Below, one piece after another: positions 32,868 through 33,391 of a stretch of 33,391 nt of DNA. The stretch's first letter is position 1. Each line of letters begins with the position of its first letter. The position numbers were made by a program, and so were the translations under genes. Source of the stretch: Alphaproteobacteria bacterium. GTDB lineage: Bacteria > Pseudomonadota > Alphaproteobacteria > SHVZ01. Where the stretch lies: positions 1-33,391 of the forward strand of contig VGEN01000034.1 of assembly GCA_016869285.1 (NCBI GenBank), read 5' to 3'. The notes beneath the pieces are model-generated. The model saw only the letters and a program-made list of their open reading frames with translations, made no database searches and was not told where the DNA came from.

Positions 32868-32884
32868 AGCAATCACCATGCCAA
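32868..32884 (-). promoter_or_regulatory. Sigma-54 (-24/-12) promoter of flgK operon
   Basis: The minus strand reads TTGGCATGGTGATTGCT, a near-perfect sigma-54 element with GG-N10-GC spacing. Transcription would begin near 32857, about 30 bases before the flgK ATG. CAAAATT lies 6 bases upstream of TGGCATG, and the inverted repeat at 32896-32909 follows. Confidence 0.87.
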
Positions 32885-32895
32885 CCAATAATTTT

Positions 32896-32909
32896 GATCC
32901 GTCCGGATC
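32896..32909. promoter_or_regulatory. Palindrome upstream of the flgK promoter
   Basis: GATCCG-TC-CGGATC, two perfect 6-base arms, centred about 20 bases upstream of the -24 element. It could be an activator or operator site, also facing motA. The rest of the 199-base flgK-motA space (32828-33026) shows no confident motA promoter. Confidence 0.3.
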
Positions 32910-33026
32910 GGATCAACATTGACACGTGAACCACCCTTTCGGAGCGAACTGGCATCCGTGCGTGCCGCGACCGGCTGTATCAGTTGATGCGCCAAACATT
33001 TACCTGATCCCTGAGGACCCACCGCC

Positions 33027-33391
33027 GTGTTCGTCATCATCGGCCTCGTCATCGTGATGGTCTGCGTGCTTGGAAGCTTTGTCGCCATGGGTGGCAAACT
33101 CGGCGTGCTCTGGCAGCCCTTCGAGTACGTGATCATCGTCGGTGCCGGCATTGGCGCCTTCATCATCGGCAACCCGATGAAGATCGTGAAAGGCTCGATC
33201 GGAGCGACAATCGCGGCACTCAAGGGCCCCGTCTACAAGAAGGAGCATTATTTGGAGCTCCTTTCCTGCCTCTTCGAGCTGTTCAAGCTCGCGAAGCAGA
33301 AGGGAGCCGTTGCGCTCGAGCCGCACGTGGAAACACCGGATTCGAGCGACATCTTCGGCAAGTACCCGAAAATTTCGAAGGACCATCACCT
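33027..33391 (+). CDS. motA: Flagellar stator protein MotA, 3' end outside window
   Basis: 121 residues are visible from GTG 33027; GAGGA lies nine bases upstream. The frame is open to the window edge. The first membrane helix (FVIIGLVIVMVCVLGSFVAM) and second (FEYVIIVGAGIGAFIIGNPM) are followed by the cytoplasmic segment KKEHYLELLSCLFELFKLAK, GAVALEPHVETPDSSDIFGK, of the alphaproteobacterial MotA type. MotA with MotB forms the proton-driven stator and presses on FliG. It is transcribed divergently from flgK. Confidence 0.95.
   Translation, partial: MFVIIGLVIVMVCVLGSFVAMGGKLGVLWQPFEYVIIVGAGIGAFIIGNPMKIVKGSIGATIAALKGPVYKKEHYLELLSCLFELFKLAKQKGAVALEPHVETPDSSDIFGKYPKISKDHH

Noticed and set aside
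32950..32968. Sigma-54-like CTGGCATCCGTGCGTGC ahead of motA
   Set aside because: The GG and GC are 11 bases apart instead of 10 and the -12 element is not TTGC; sigma-54 spacing is strict.
1..33391. Mobile elements, CRISPR arrays, tRNA or rRNA genes
   Set aside because: No transposase-like frame, terminal inverted repeats, regularly spaced repeats or RNA gene signatures were seen; the three tandem repeats found are inside coding regions or a pseudogene.

Overview
This 33.4 kb window is almost entirely a flagellar biosynthesis locus from a high-GC alphaproteobacterium. The assignment rests on several signs: a FliX-type assembly factor at the left edge (an alphaproteobacterial class II regulator that works with the sigma-54 activator FlbD), a MotE-like/small helical/FliM/FliG arrangement typical of that class, an alphaproteobacterial-type MotA at the right edge, and flagellar operons headed by good sigma-54 (-24/-12) promoters. 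The genus cannot be fixed from the sequence. fliF, flhA, flhB, fliR, fliN, flgI and motB are not in the window and must lie elsewhere. No transposase, CRISPR array, tRNA or rRNA was seen.

Layout. (1) 1-748: 3' part of fliX and a small exported FliL-like protein. (2) 765-2038: a wrecked receiver/histidine-kinase gene. (3) 6699-2001, minus strand: flagellin, a FliL paralogue, an intact but catalytically degenerate GGDEF-EAL-like protein, then fliL, probably one transcript from a sigma-54 promoter at 6768-6784. (4) 9769-6802, minus: fliI, fliJ and a broken REC-EAL phosphodiesterase gene. (5) 9810-12848, plus: flgF-flgG-flgA-flgH behind a sigma-54 promoter that lies inside the 5' end of fliI. (6) 13171-12878, minus: remnant of a PilZ gene. 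(7) 18657-13209, minus: flgB-flgC-fliE-fliQ-fliM-small helical membrane protein-motE-like-exported FliL-like protein-small coiled coil-fliG. (8) 18833-22823, plus: zinc-ribbon membrane protein, FlgN-like helical protein, fliP, exported helical protein, SPOR-like protein. (9) 32827-22841, minus: flgK-flgL-fliW-fliD-fliS, then a second fliS-like gene-fliK-flgD-flgE, with sigma-54 promoters ahead of flgK and of the second fliS. (10) motA starts at 33027 and runs off the edge.

Together these genes supply rod (FlgB, FlgC, FlgF, FlgG, FliE), L-ring and P-ring assembly (FlgH, FlgA), hook (FlgD, FlgE, FliK), junction, cap and filament (FlgK, FlgL, FliD, flagellin), export gate and ATPase (FliP, FliQ, FliI, FliJ), switch (FliG, FliM), stator-associated proteins (FliL family, MotE-like, MotA) and export chaperones or regulators (FliS x2, FliW, possible FlgN).

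The most unusual aspects are: four FliL-like proteins of two architectures; an intact double-degenerate GGDEF-EAL-like protein wedged between two of them; the parallel decay of three signalling genes (receiver-kinase, REC-EAL, PilZ) in an otherwise intact locus, one of them broken by a recognisable 17-bp tandem duplication; four sigma-54 promoters, three of which share a CAAAATT block just upstream of -24; and tandem divergent fliS genes separated by a promoter.
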